From Lasiosphaeria ovina (taxonomy: Eukaryota; Ascomycota; Sordariomycetes; Sordariales; Lasiosphaeriaceae): a stretch of DNA of 64,000 nt. Below, piece by piece: positions 23,801-33,100 of this stretch (the first letter of the stretch is position 1; the number at the start of each line of letters is the position of its first letter). The stretch spans positions 6,572,001 through 6,636,000 of the forward strand of contig JAULSN010000001.1 in NCBI GenBank assembly GCA_033439765.1, in the 5' to 3' direction. A program made the position numbers and the translations under genes. The notes beneath the pieces were generated by a model. That model worked only from the letters and a program-made list of their open reading frames with translations, had not been told where the DNA came from and made no database searches.

Positions 23801-24045
23801 ACCAGCCGCAGAAGATTTACATCCAGGACCGCATGCGCCAGACAATCCAGGACGTGGTGAAGGCGTACATCCAGGACGAGGGCTCTTTCTACCTGTGTGG
23901 ACCTACGTGGCCAGTGCCCGATGTCACGGCGGTGCTGGAGGAAGCCATTGCGGCCGAGGCCAAGCTCAGCAGCCGCAAGGTTGATCCCAGCAAGGAGATT
24001 GAGCGGCTCAAGGAGGACGGGAGATATGTCCTCGAGGTGTATTAG
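20824..24045 (+). CDS. MET10: Sulfite reductase [NADPH] flavoprotein (alpha) subunit
   Basis: Carries electrons from NADPH through FAD to the haemoprotein subunit that reduces sulfite to sulfide in sulfate assimilation (cytosol). One exon, 1073 residues, close to yeast Met10 (1035). The N-terminal 650 residues match the pyruvate-ferredoxin-oxidoreductase-like region of fungal alpha subunits (TAYKLSDKIFSLSPETFDLDV, NIHGEATTVVSLQ, LGVVDAL-like helix). The C-terminal reductase has an FAD domain (FHIEFDLGDSGLTYNIGEALGIH; RREYSIAS at about 855) and an NADPH domain (GLGTGLAPFRAFVQYR at about 926; YMGSRHKREEYLY; FYLCGPTWPVPDV). It ends in an aromatic VLEVY, as in the flavoprotein-reductase family. 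ATG 20824 is the first in-frame ATG; the open frame extends 59 codons above it only by non-ATG codons. No introns and no odd features. Confidence 0.95.
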   Translation: MQLKHQDGTGGVATPAAPKITPADHIKSSASLPKEQPVSLGSISGLSYVNSQLLVQQTAYKLSDKIFSLSPETFDLDVAVKGWSLAGEKNIHGEATTVVSLQTRAGAGAFALGYIFSKDFDLSKRHIPQSLLAPSLSLRHLRSSLDQLSLLYGVASPFVAHIAAADYSANDGLITDYESALQTAEDLGLGLVSSSSAYEIQHMSIFATLLATLLPTIHIYDGLRTARETLRVVDALGEESIAGLYEKIAKVAGSLNKRLDTAGKVVELLRAFNDELGTEYAPFEYSGHEAPDTVLVVFGSAESQLAKQVVDTLAAEGKKVGSLNVRVYRPFIEEAFLEALPESVQQIAVLGQVRDAVSIDDASVQSALYSDVLAAVSFSDRWSQEPVVVDVKYPASALHTPSSIASILHGLGAKHAQNEVSFGLNSLDQVQQYSFWDLDNSTAVESPSILGKLLGHVSTNNVYVHKVYDNLLQGGIVRTDIRSSKKPIQAPFAVEDADVVFVGEERLLKEIAIVKGAKPGGKLVLNLPNFKEEDLEKRIPAAARKEVLEKALRLFVLDSAYSPAVEKEAQLLVELAFLQAAVPEITVDQLAKLPWVSRDQVTLVECADALAQSFRSVEVPAAWADVSADDAATATVQGAVFNSFVSFQKEEPEQILKLNDWQSAAKGLVFKEAYGTEDNLRPDLTVKTFTIRVKENRRLTPDAYDRNIFHIEFDLGDSGLTYNIGEALGIHADNDPKQVLEFIQLYGLNADDLVQVPSREDPAVWETRTVYQSLIQNIDILGKPPKRFFESLAEFATDEKEKAKLEFLGGKDGAEEFKRLSEVETITYVDVLELFQSARPDFHDLVRIVSPLKRREYSIASAQAVTPTSVALMIVVVNWVDTKGRTRYGQATRYLSDLAPGTAVTASVKPSVMKLPTKDTAPLIMAGLGTGLAPFRAFVQYRAMQKAQGKEIGSILLYMGSRHKREEYLYGEEWEAYVDAGVITLLGAAFSRDQPQKIYIQDRMRQTIQDVVKAYIQDEGSFYLCGPTWPVPDVTAVLEEAIAAEAKLSSRKVDPSKEIERLKEDGRYVLEVY

Positions 24046-24607
24046 ATCATCCCCCTAAATAACAGCCCGTTTTCGTCATATCAAGCTTCGCAGCAGCGCT
24101 TCAGTTATAAGATTGCCTTTAATAAGAAAATAACTGAACAAAATCGTTGATTCGCCGAGTAAGGTATGTTTACCTAGAGAATATCTGACATCCAGAGCTG
24201 TGGAAAGATGTTCGTCCACTTATTACCCCTGCCCTTTGTGGAGAAGTGCGGGGGCGGATGTAGATCTACGGTGGGGCCCCACAGCAACCAACCTTTGTTT
24301 GCTCGTGACTGCTTGGTCGACGGAGCGGCCTTCCCCAAGTTGAGGAGGAGAGGTCATGCGCACCAGCGTATTCTTAACCCGCCCGGGTATTTCCAGCCGG
24401 CAGTTTATGAGGAGTTGAGTTGGAGAAAGCATGTAGCTCCGCATTCCCGTCCTTAGGTAAGGCAAGGTACGAGGTCAAATGCAACTTGGAGTTGGTCAAG
24501 TGGACGGCCGTTCCTTCCGCGAGGCATCCACCGAGGGGTAGAGCTTGTAGCTTCTCCAAGGAAAAGCCACGGGTCTTAATATAAACAACTTGAACTTTGA
24601 ACTCAAA
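24046..24607. other. Spacer between MET10 and transhydrogenase gene
   Basis: About 560 bases, with no gene seen. It contains the MET10 3' untranslated region (A/T-rich, 24100-24140) and the promoter of the next gene. Confidence 0.6.
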
Positions 24608-26383
24608 ATGGGAGGAGTGATCCGAGTTGTGCCCAGTGTAAGTCAGGCCACGCCCCAACGTCCCGTCCCGCTCTTGGTCAGAAGCCAGACCAGAACAGGT
24701 TCCAATAACGTGAAGAAAGCCGTGCGGGCGGTCAATTTGCTGCGGACGGTGCAGTACACACACCCGCCATCATGCCCGTGCCACGCGAACCCGGGACATC
24801 ACCACAACCGTGGTAGGCTGTCGGCGGCGCCGGCCGTTTCCAGGTTCGCCGACCGCACCATGTCGCGGCGCAGCTACGCGACGCCCCAGCAAGACCCGGC
24901 CCAGCTCAAAGAATATGCCTTTGAGATGGCCGCCTCGTCGGTCCGCTTCGGTCCCGGCGCCACCCAGGAGGTGGGAATGGATCTGACCAACATGCGTGCC
25001 AAGCGTGTCTGCGTCGTCACGGACGAGACGGTCGACAAGCTGGACGCCATGGCTCAGGTGCGCGACGCCCTCACCCGCGAAGGCATCGACTTCAGGGTCT
25101 TCAACAAGACCAAGGTCGAGCCCAAGGACTACTCGTTAGTGTTGCCCCATGCCGACCGAGCCGTTCGCGCTGCCAGGTCAGGCTCTAGGCAGGCGGACGG
25201 ACGCTTTTGCTAACCGCCATTACCGCGACAGCATCAAGGAGGCCATCGCGTGGGCCAAGCCTTACGACCCGGACGTTTTTCTCGCCGTGGGTGGGGGGTC
25301 CGTCATTGACACGGCAAAGCTCATGAACCTGTATACATGCTACCCCGAGGCAGACTTCATGGACTTTGTCAATGCGCCCCTGGGCAAGGGTCTGCCCATT
25401 GACCGCAAGATGCGGCCCTTGATCGCCATCCCGACTACGGCAGGCACGGGCAGCGAGACGACGGGCACGGCCATATTCGACCTCGCGTCGAGGCGGACCA
25501 AGACGGGCATCGCCCACCGCAACCTCAAGCCCGCGCTGGGAATCTGCGACCCGCTCAACACGCGCACTATGCCGTCGGCCGTCAAGGCGAGCTCGGGCTT
25601 GGATGTCCTGTGCCACTCGCTCGAGTCGTGGACAGCCATCCCCTTCAACGAGCGTGTGCCGCGGCCCACGAACCCGCTCCTGCGTCCAGCGTACCAGGGT
25701 GCCAACCCCATCAGCGACATATTCTCCCTCAGCGCCCTGCGGGCTACCGTCAAGTATCTCCCGCGCTCTGTTAGGGACCCGGACGACATGGAGGCGCAGA
25801 GCGAGATGCTGCTCGCGGCGACCCTCGCCGGGGTGGGTTTCGGCAATGCCGGTGTCCATCTCTGCCACGGTGCGTTGTTATTCCCCCACATTTGCATATT
25901 ATATACGTGTTAGATACCTCCGGGGCAATGGACTGACTCGCTGGTGACCTTACAGGTATGTCGTATCCTATATCGGGTCAGAATCCGGGATATGAGCATG
26001 CCGGGTACGAGGTATCGTCGCCCATCATCCCGCACGGAGTCTCGGTGGCGGTGACTGCGCCTGCTGTGTTTCGTTTTACGGGGCCGTCGAACCCAGAGCG
26101 CCACCTCGCGGCTGCTGAGGCGTTCGGGGTTGACATTTCAAACGTGAAGAGAGAGAGCGCCGGTGAGGTTCTTGCTGAGGCCCTCGAAAGGTTCCTCTCC
26201 GATCTCGGCGATCAGCCGGCAGGTCTGAAGGCGCTCGGTTTCGGGAGTCAGCATATTGAGGAGCTGGTTGAGGGAACGATTCCCCAGGACAGGGTATTGA
26301 TGCTGGCGCCCGGCCTGGCCAAGGAGCTCGAACAGGAAAGAGACCAGCTCCGGAAGCTGTTTGAGGACTCGATGGAGTACTAA
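24608..26383 (+). CDS. Hydroxyacid-oxoacid transhydrogenase, mitochondrial (ADHFE1-like)
   Basis: Iron-type alcohol dehydrogenase family member related to ADHFE1. The human enzyme oxidises 4-hydroxybutyrate while reducing 2-oxoglutarate in mitochondria. Exons 24608-25134, 25232-25869 and 25956-26383, all GT-AG and phase-consistent, give 530 residues. The first 90 residues are basic and Ser/Arg-rich (presequence-like) and contain the block NLLRTVQYTHP followed by CPCH, which I recognise from fungal homologues. Then come YAFEMAASSVRFGPGATQEVG, the nucleotide loop VGGGSVIDTAK (about residue 195), IAIPTTAGTGSETT, and the metal-binding region DVLCHSLESW. The third exon begins at HGMSYPISG and supplies HAGYEV and IIPHGVSVAV, the last histidine ligands. 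ATG 24608 has a good context (CAAAATGG). The substrate is inferred from the family. Confidence 0.92.
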
Positions 26384-26938
26384 GGGTGGCGTATTGTGGC
26401 GCATTGTGTGGGTTGTTGTTGAGATGCCAGGCAATGTGGCCTAATTGAAAATATCAGGCGGCGTGGGATTGCCTATGACCCTGTCGACCTTTGTGCAGAC
26501 TGCAGAGAAATTAGTGGCTGCGTGAACACTGTAGTATTGTGGGATGCGTGGTCAATGAGACGAAATGGCCGCCACCAGGTGACGCCTTTTCCGGCGGACA
26601 ATCAGAAAGCAGCACCTATTGTCATGGGTAGGGATGATAGCACGCCGCACCCCCTCAAGTTAAAGCTATCAATGTAGAAAACACGTCCCTATTGTTGGCA
26701 AGTTCCTGGCCGTTGGCCTGATCTTCGCAGGTCCTCCATTCAACGTTTTCTTTCCTTAAGAGAGAGAGGTAAGTACTGCTCTGGCGCTGGCCGGATCTTC
26801 TTTTCCTTCTCGTTTCACAACTTTCCTTGCAGCTCTTTCGGTTCTTTGGCTTCACATACCCTCTCTGCTTTGCCATTCTCAGCCGCCATCATTTTGCTGC
26901 CCTTTTTGCTTCTCATTTACTACAACTTGCCGATAACC
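26384..26938. other. Spacer between transhydrogenase and acidic protein gene
   Basis: About 550 bases with no gene seen. The open frame of the next gene extends upstream to 26846 only from a TTG codon. Pyrimidine-rich stretches at 26795-26835 resemble a fungal promoter/leader. Confidence 0.55.
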
Positions 26939-27270
26939 ATGGCGCCCTATTCGGACAGCAGCCCCTGGGGTCAATTGCTCGATCAGGACAAGTTCTGTCA
27001 GCTCACTCCTTATCCCGCGTTCCCTGATACTCGGCCCATCACACCCTTTGCTGCCAATGTCGCCGCCGCGCCCGAGTTCGGAGAGCACTTGGACATGCGC
27101 AACTTGGATATCATCGGCCTCGACAGTTATGTTGTTGGTATGCCTCTCGCGCTTGGAGATCCTGTCGATGATTTCGTCGGCTCCTATACTCCAGCTACTC
27201 CTGCCGGCGGTAGTTTCGCTGTCGAGTCGCTGTCTGCTTCTTTCGTTTCTACGTCTGAGTCTGCGTCTGA

Positions 27271-27306
<36 letters not shown>

Positions 27307-27570
27307 TTTTACTCCAGCAAGTGCTTCCACTAGCTCGCTTTCTGCCGTGTTTACTCCGGCCCCTGAGGAGGAGGAGGAGGAGGAGGAGGAGGATGATAGC
27401 GCCAGTGGCGACGGCGATGAAGGCGGCTGTGGTGGTGGCGGTTTCGATGACGGCGTTGCCAGCGATGCCGGTAGCGAGGTCTCGGTGCATGTCACATGGA
27501 GCGACCTCTTCGGTGTTGACGCTACCGTTGCTCGCACAGTTACGCCGCCTTCGTCGGCGTCGGCTGTTTC

Positions 27571-27618
<48 letters not shown>

Positions 27619-28375
27619 CGGCGATGACGATGATGACGATGACGATAATGAGGATGATGAAGATGAGAATAATGACGATGGCTGGGCTGCCATCTACAAC
27701 CTCGCGGCCAACGCGCTCCCCTTTACCGCCGAGCTCGACAACCTCTTTGATTTCGGGCCGTCTGTTTACGACGACGACTACGAGGACGAATACACAGTTC
27801 AGGAGACGGCCAACCCCATCATCGCAGGAGGAGGAGGAGGAGGAGGAGGAGGAGCAGGACAAACCCCGGCCGCGGCCGAGCTCTCGCAGCTCAGGGCCTG
27901 GTTCGACATGCCCTCTGACAATGACGACGACGATGACGACGACTACAGCGACTGGAACAAATATGACCACGGAGGCGGAGACGACTACCAGGATTGGCAC
28001 GGCGAGGGAGAGGGAGACGATAGCGACGAGGGCCCCGGGAGCGGCTCGGAGGGCGGTGGAGTGGGAGAAGTTGCCAGCCATGGCGCGATCTCACTGCCTC
28101 GTGGCGGGTTTGACATGTGCCTTGATATTGGAGAGGAGGATGAAGAGGGTTGTGGTGATGACAGCTCGTCCGAGGCCAACGCGTCGTTCCAGGCCGGCCG
28201 GTACGGCCTCTGGCCCCCGTCTTACTCGTGGGCCCAGTGGTGTGTGCTGCAGAGCGAGATGTCAGATGGGGCGGAGGTGCAGCACAGCGTGTATGTCTTT
28301 AGTTATAGAGGTACATCTATGTATGATAGCTTCAGCCCTTATTCCTTTGTTGAAATCCAAGCGAAGGTGGTTTAG
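26939..28375 (+). CDS. Hypothetical very acidic low-complexity protein
   Basis: Not recognised. The open frame from ATG 26939 (context ACCATGG) encodes 478 residues. Non-repetitive N-terminal sequence (about 1-85) is followed by a Ser-Ala repeat, an Asp/Glu-rich region with an Asp run of 16 and a Glu run of 9, a Gly run of 9, and a less repetitive C-terminus ending FVEIQAKVV. No signal peptide, membrane span or known domain is visible. The repeats come from microsatellites at 27253-27306 (TCTGCG type), 27365-27393 (GAG), 27571-27680 (GATGAC type) and 27827-27853 (GGA). Because of these, the other forward frame and an antisense frame are also open over much of the length, so openness alone is weak evidence. 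I favour this frame because it has a good start context and unique flanks with normal amino-acid composition. An acidic, disordered nuclear protein is possible but speculative. Confidence 0.55.
27253..27306. repeat. TCTGCG/TCTGAG hexanucleotide microsatellite
   Basis: Nine near-perfect hexamers inside the acidic-protein gene, encoding Ser-Ala and Ser-Glu dipeptides. Confidence 0.9.
27571..27680. repeat. GATGAC-type microsatellite encoding poly-Asp
   Basis: Alternating GAT and GAC codons give an uninterrupted Asp run of 16 and then mixed Asp, Glu and Asn. The repeat degrades toward 27680. Codon alternation, rather than one pure trinucleotide, fits a hexamer expansion. Confidence 0.9.
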
Positions 28376-28416
28376 CTGAGCGCATCCGCTAATTCCTGAC
28401 CCGAATTTTGGAGTGT

Positions 28417-28456
28417 GAATATGAGTGAGTATGAGTGAATATGAGTGAATATGAGG
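28417..28456. repeat. GARTATGAGT decamer tandem repeat, four copies
   Basis: Units at 28417, 28427, 28437 and 28447 differ only at A/G in position 3 and the last base. Degenerate continuations (GTGTGA, GAGTGC) extend to about 28515. It lies just downstream of the acidic-protein stop codon. Confidence 0.9.
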
Positions 28457-29160
28457 GTTGGGTTTGAAGTGTGAAGTGTGGAGTGTGAGGCTGAGTATGA
28501 GCACGAGTGCGAGTGGGCGGCCCTGAGGATAAAATGATACCGCTGGTTTTCAAAAGAGTAACACAATTTTTATTTTTTAGCCTTGCTTGATTCTGAGCCC
28601 CGCCTGAGAACTAATTCCGGCGAGGTCCATTCTTGACTTCCAACTGGACTGTCCGGCTTCTTGGCATTGAACTTCGACGACGGAACAAAAACGACATAAT
28701 ACGGCATATTCGTACCATTCAAGATCATTTCCTCATCTGAGATAATAATCACAATCCCTCATGTCGGGTCGGGAATCTAGATTCATTCGGCCGCCGGCTT
28801 TCAGCTCTCTGTCGTTCTGCTTTCTCTCCTTTCGTCTCTATGTTATATTTCAGAAAGGGGGGGCGGTTTGGACAAATGAATCGAACTATTCCAACGTGTC
28901 ACTTCCCAAGGTTGATAATCGATGGCGGGGGTCGCAAACACGTCTAACAAACATAATGAGGAGAATTACCATGAGGAAGAACAGAAATTAATAGGAACAA
29001 GACATGAGCAAGATGGATGTATGGCAAAGAGGAAGGCTTGGTTAGGAAAAGAGCGATGCTGGAGAGGGGCAGGCCCTTACACGAAGCGGGTTCGTCAATG
29101 AAAAGCAAGGTCGCGCTATGTTACATTATGTCAGGGGGTGAATAGCCCCCTTTGTTGCCC

Positions 29161-29200
29161 CGAGCCCCCGAGCCCCTGAGCCCCTGAGCCCCTGAATCCC
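29161..29200. repeat. YGAGCCCC octamer tandem repeat, five copies
   Basis: Two CGAGCCCC units, two TGAGCCCC units and a diverged TGAATCCC in exact 8-base register. No coding role is seen. Confidence 0.9.
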
Positions 29201-30895
29201 CGATCAACATGAAAAGGGAGATTACAAACAATAGAGTCCAAATCCTGCGCCCCTGACTGGTTGAAATGGCTTAGCCATTGATCCAAAACAACAAATGGCA
29301 GGCAACTATTACACCCATGCCACTTGGTGAAGAAAATCAACCTCGAGTAGGAATGCCCACCAGACGTGACGGAGATGACAAAAGAAGAATGGGGTGAAGA
29401 GGACAAAGAGGATGGAGAATGGGGTGGGGAGGGAGGACGGAGTGAACGAGGGACAGCAACATATAAGTAAGTAAGGTACTGTGAAATTTGCCAAAGTATA
29501 TCACCACTGAGTGAACTTGTATGACCTCCCTGGCAGAGTTGTCACAATGGAAAAAGCCACGCAATGTTGAGGGAAGATGACTAGAACAACCACGAGAAGA
29601 ACAAACCGGAGAAATACCTCGGAAACACCGTTCTTCACTTGGAGATGGGCGCCGAGACTCGGGAGAGCGAAAACTTTCCATGGCAGGCCTGGTCTGATAG
29701 TTGGCGATTGCTGTGGATCCTGGCCGTGGCTCATCTTGTTTCTGGTGCCCCCAACGCGCTTGAACAGCCAAGCCCTCGTCACCCTCGCCATCCATCAGCG
29801 TTAGGGTCAGATGTGAAACTGAGGATGAGGGCGAGTGCGATCGGCGTGGCCGGACACGGGGCCAGCCTGTGACAACCCAGAGCCAACTTCGTGTTTTCAA
29901 AGAGATCCAAATATAGAACTTGTTCAAACACGGCTTCGCCCTGGTGGAAGAAGAGGCGGGCTGGATAAGTGGGTGGATGGGTGGGTATGATAATTACAAT
30001 GACACAAGTCGCTGACGGGGGAGTCAGGACCGGGGACAGGAGGCGTAGCGGCCCAGAAACGGGCTCACCGCCGGCTCGCCGCCGGAATCTTGTCTTTCCA
30101 ACACTTGTACAATCGCCAACAGTCCGCACGCCGTGGACGAGCCACCGCCTCGCTTGCTACCTAATCATGCTGGGCCCCCAACGGGCAAAGAAATAAAACA
30201 CTAGTCTGATTTGAGATTTTGTTTCTGCTCTCGGCTGGCCGAGACACATGCAATGCCATTGCTTGATTACTTGGGCCCCCGACGCGATTGGCTACTAACT
30301 GCGAGTGTCCGGGGCTGCCCTGCGCCGCGCGCCGCTGGTGAGCAGCAGCAGCAGCTAGTGTGGCTGAACTTTTCCTTCTCGAATCTTGGCGCAGGATCGG
30401 CGCGGCGCGGGACCCTGTAGGGCGGAGCCGTCGCGTTGTTCACGACCCAAGCCACATGGCCGCGCCGTAGTGCCATGAGACGATGAAGCGATGAGGTTAC
30501 GTAGGTACCACCCCGGTGTGATTTGATCCCCATCTATCTATCTCATCTCTGGGATTGAACTAGTTACCCAGGTACCTAGGTACCGGTACCTTTGGTTGGA
30601 AATCAACTCGGTGAGTCGGAATGGAATTAACCACGGCAACAACTCACTTGCCTTGTGTGTTGGAAAACTTCAAAAACCCCGCGCTGTCCCGCCGTGGCTT
30701 TGCTTGCTTTGCTTGCCGTGTTTTCCCGCTTCTCTTTTCAACTTCGACTTCACATCAACGCCTCCGTCTCTGCTCCAAAACTCTCTCTCTCTCTCCGCCC
30801 AATATCTCGCTCACTTTCACTTTGGTCTTCTTTACCCAACCAAAAACAACAGCAGAACTCGTCCACCACCACCCCTATCTCAAAAAACGCACACA

Positions 30896-31120
30896 ATGGG
30901 GTTGACACTTGCAGATATCAGGGCAAGGCAGGCCCACATTGCCGCCAGAGGCAATGCCGCCAAGACGAACAAGGAGAGGACTGCCATATTCAAGGAGTGG
31001 GCACCGCTGGAAGAGCAAGCGAGGGCCCTGAAATCGAGCGCGAGCTCGGCCGCCACCGCCAGCAACCCCACCAGCGCTGCCACCGGAACGGCTACTGGCA
31101 CGACTGCCACTCACCGTTAG
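30896..31120 (+). CDS. Small hypothetical protein, 74 residues
   Basis: Not recognised. ATG 30896 follows CACACA and a long C/A-rich leader of the type seen in front of other genes here. Residues 1-50 look helical and charged (TLADIRARQAHIAARG; TNKERTAIFKEWAPLEEQAR), and the rest is a Ser/Ala/Thr/Gly tail. There is no signal peptide, membrane span or cysteine. A chance frame of 75 codons is possible, but the charged amphipathic pattern and the leader make a real microprotein plausible. The region just downstream holds two long poly-G tracts. Confidence 0.45.
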   Translation: MGLTLADIRARQAHIAARGNAAKTNKERTAIFKEWAPLEEQARALKSSASSAATASNPTSAATGTATGTTATHR

Positions 31121-31151
31121 AAATGGTTGGTTTTGGTTTTTTATTGTTGAT

Positions 31152-31390
31152 GCATGCTGGCCATGCTGATCTTGTTCGCTGTATTTGGCGAAAAGGGGGG
31201 GGGGGGGGGGGGCATGCTGGGCGTGCTGGTTCTGGCTCTGAGTCTGAGGTGGTCTTTTGTTGTGGGGGGGGGGGGGGGGGGGGGTGGTTGTGTAGTAGTC
31301 GTCCTGCCAATGTAATACGTAGTTCGTTGTATACGTTAGTATTATTCGGCGAGCGGGGTAACAAATCAAAACAAGCATGCTGGCCATGCT
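31152..31390. repeat. G18 and G21 tracts bracketed by GCATGCTGGCCATGCT repeats
   Basis: The 16-mer GCATGCTGGCCATGCT occurs perfectly at 31152-31167 and 31375-31390, and once with two changes at 31212-31227. Between them lie uninterrupted runs of 18 G (31195-31212) and 21 G (31264-31284). Each run could fold into a G-quadruplex on the plus strand. The block sits immediately 3' of the 74-residue frame. Confidence 0.9.
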
Positions 31391-32387
31391 AATTACCTAG
31401 ACCTAGCCTCTTTGATCCATTAGCGTGCACTGCCTGTTGTGGGTCAAGGGTATCACCAGAAGGATTTTGCGTTTGTTCTAGAAGATATAACAAGGAGCCC
31501 CTACCTGGCCTTGCTCGGCATGGCAGTCCACGGCCCGGCCTCACACATGGCCAGCGCCCCAGTTGGTTACCTAAGGTTCCTTATCTACGCAGCCCGTTGA
31601 TTTGTTTCAGTCTGTTTATCTGTGGCAGTGTATTGCCTGCCGCCTGTTGGAACGTGGTAGTATTCCTTCCCGAACAACAATTTTGGCACCAAACCAGCAA
31701 AGGGTCCCGGCTTGTTTGTTGCTGTTTCTGGTGCGTGCCGAGCCGCCAGCCGGCATGAAGCTAGACAAGGGGGGGCTTTGGCTGATCCCATGGATGGCGA
31801 TCGGGGCAATCTAAGCCCCCACCACCACCCCATTTTTCTAGGCCATACCAGCCAGTTAAGTTATTGACAGGATAGATGGCCGAGAGAGAAAGGATGCATC
31901 GTAGGGTGTAGGTCTAGACTACCTACCCACCTACCTTAGGTACGTACCTACCTTAGGTCCCTAAGGTGGGCTTCTAGATTATAGAAAGAAAATGGAATCC
32001 CCGACCCCGGGGAAGGAAGGGGCACGGTCCTGCCCTCGACATGATGGCACACAACACAACACGGGGTTTGATTTTGGTGTTCCTTGAGGCGTCCACGCCT
32101 TGGCGGCCGGCCGGAGATGCAGAGCCTGCGAGACTAATTAGGACTGACTGGCCAGGCACGTTTCCAAGGGCCAACAAGTCATGAACAGAAAGTTGGTGTT
32201 TCATGTTGCGCCTGGCCACAGGCGTTGGTCGCCGTGCTCGCCATGGCCATGATCGGCGCAGAGTACCAGTACCGGCAATTCCGACGGACTCGAGTCACCA
32301 GGGCACGGCACGAGTGACCACGACGCGACTGCTTGAATGTGTCTGACAATGTCATTGGAGTTGAGCTCGGCCTGGACAAGACATTTA

Positions 32388-32397
32388 CATATAAAAG
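32388..32397 (+). promoter_or_regulatory. TATA box of the 182-residue gene
   Basis: A TATAAAAG element about 160 bases above ATG 32552 is followed by a C/A/T-rich leader containing CATCACCCTC-type pyrimidine sequence. The spacing suits a transcription start around 32420-32430 and a leader of about 125 bases. Inferred from sequence only. Confidence 0.55.
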
Positions 32398-32551
32398 CTA
32401 TGATATCTGCAAGTTTCATCTCTTCCGTATCATCACCCTCAAGCCAACATTCTCATCAACCATCACCACTTATCGTCCTCATCATCACTACCACCCACGA
32501 CCTTGTCTTTCTTTCTACCCTCAAGTCAAGTCACCCCTCCAAACCGCAATA

Positions 32552-33100
32552 ATGTCTTCGAAACAAAAATCGGCGTCCAGAAAGGAAGAGAAAAAGAGGC
32601 TGAAAGATACATACAAGAGCTTGAAACAAGTCTCGGCACAAATCCAGCAGCAACGCGGGTTCAACCTCTCGATGCAGGAAGAGCTGGAAAACATGTATAA
32701 AGATCCCATGAAGAGACTTTTCACCACGAGCACCAACGAAAGGCTTCAGCAGGGCTTTGACTACGTCCTGTCCCTCGAGGCCCAGCTCGAAGATATCAAG
32801 GCCGAATACATAAAGCTCGGCGGGCCGTCGTCTTTCGAGTCGCCGCCATCTAGCAGGGGCAGCTCCAGCGCCGGCAGCCACAAAAGCTCAAACTCGGGCT
32901 CGGGCTCCAAGTCATCCACGTCCACCGCGCCCGAGGCTGTTCACTGGGACTGCGGCAACTGCCAGATCGAACCGGATGTTCCTGCGACAAACATAATCCA
33001 GTGGACCGCAACTTTCGACATTATCCCTACCGACTGCTGGAACTGCGGCCACACTTATTGCGGCAACGATGTCGAAGGCCATTGCACCATCGAGTGGTAG
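32552..33100 (+). CDS. Small protein with C-terminal paired-cysteine (zinc-knuckle-like) motif
   Basis: Family not recognised by name. 182 residues from ATG 32552, one exon. The N-terminal 90 residues are lysine-rich and predicted helical or coiled-coil (KEEKKRLKDTYKSLKQ; ELENMYKDPMKRLF; YVLSLEAQLEDIKAEYIKL). A serine-rich linker follows (about 93-127). The C-terminus has HWDCGNCQ, about 27 residues, CWNCGHTYC and finally HCTIEW. The two C-x2-C pairs plus further Cys/His could bind zinc, as in RanBP2-type or ribbon fingers of small fungal proteins; this is inference. A clear TATA box lies upstream. A related but frame-scrambled copy lies at 34760-35005. Confidence 0.75.
   Translation: MSSKQKSASRKEEKKRLKDTYKSLKQVSAQIQQQRGFNLSMQEELENMYKDPMKRLFTTSTNERLQQGFDYVLSLEAQLEDIKAEYIKLGGPSSFESPPSSRGSSSAGSHKSSNSGSGSKSSTSTAPEAVHWDCGNCQIEPDVPATNIIQWTATFDIIPTDCWNCGHTYCGNDVEGHCTIEW

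Larger units (their letters stand above)
28376..30895. other. Long spacer with short tandem repeats
   Basis: About 2.5 kb with no supported gene. It contains a decamer repeat (28417-28456), an octamer repeat (29161-29200), and the motif GTTACCCAGGTACCTAGGTA at 30563-30582, followed by a second GGTACC. A minus-strand open frame at 29337-29927 (196 codons) has no recognisable feature and a composition expected of chance. Confidence 0.5.
31121..32551. other. Spacer with poly-G tracts and palindromic motif block
   Basis: About 1.4 kb without a supported gene. It holds a G18 run (31195-31212), a G21 run (31264-31284), three copies of a GCATGCTGG-type 16-mer, a dense ACCTACCTTAGGTA cluster (31920-31970) and the TATA-containing promoter of the next gene. 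Confidence 0.65.

Noticed and set aside
26879..28379. Long frames antisense to, and in a second forward frame of, the acidic-protein gene
   Set aside because: They are by-products of trinucleotide and hexanucleotide repeats that keep several frames open; they have no sensible start or unique conserved sequence.
29337..29927. 196-codon open frame on the minus strand in the 28-31 kb spacer
   Set aside because: Random-looking sequence, with overlapping open frames on both strands and a poor start context.
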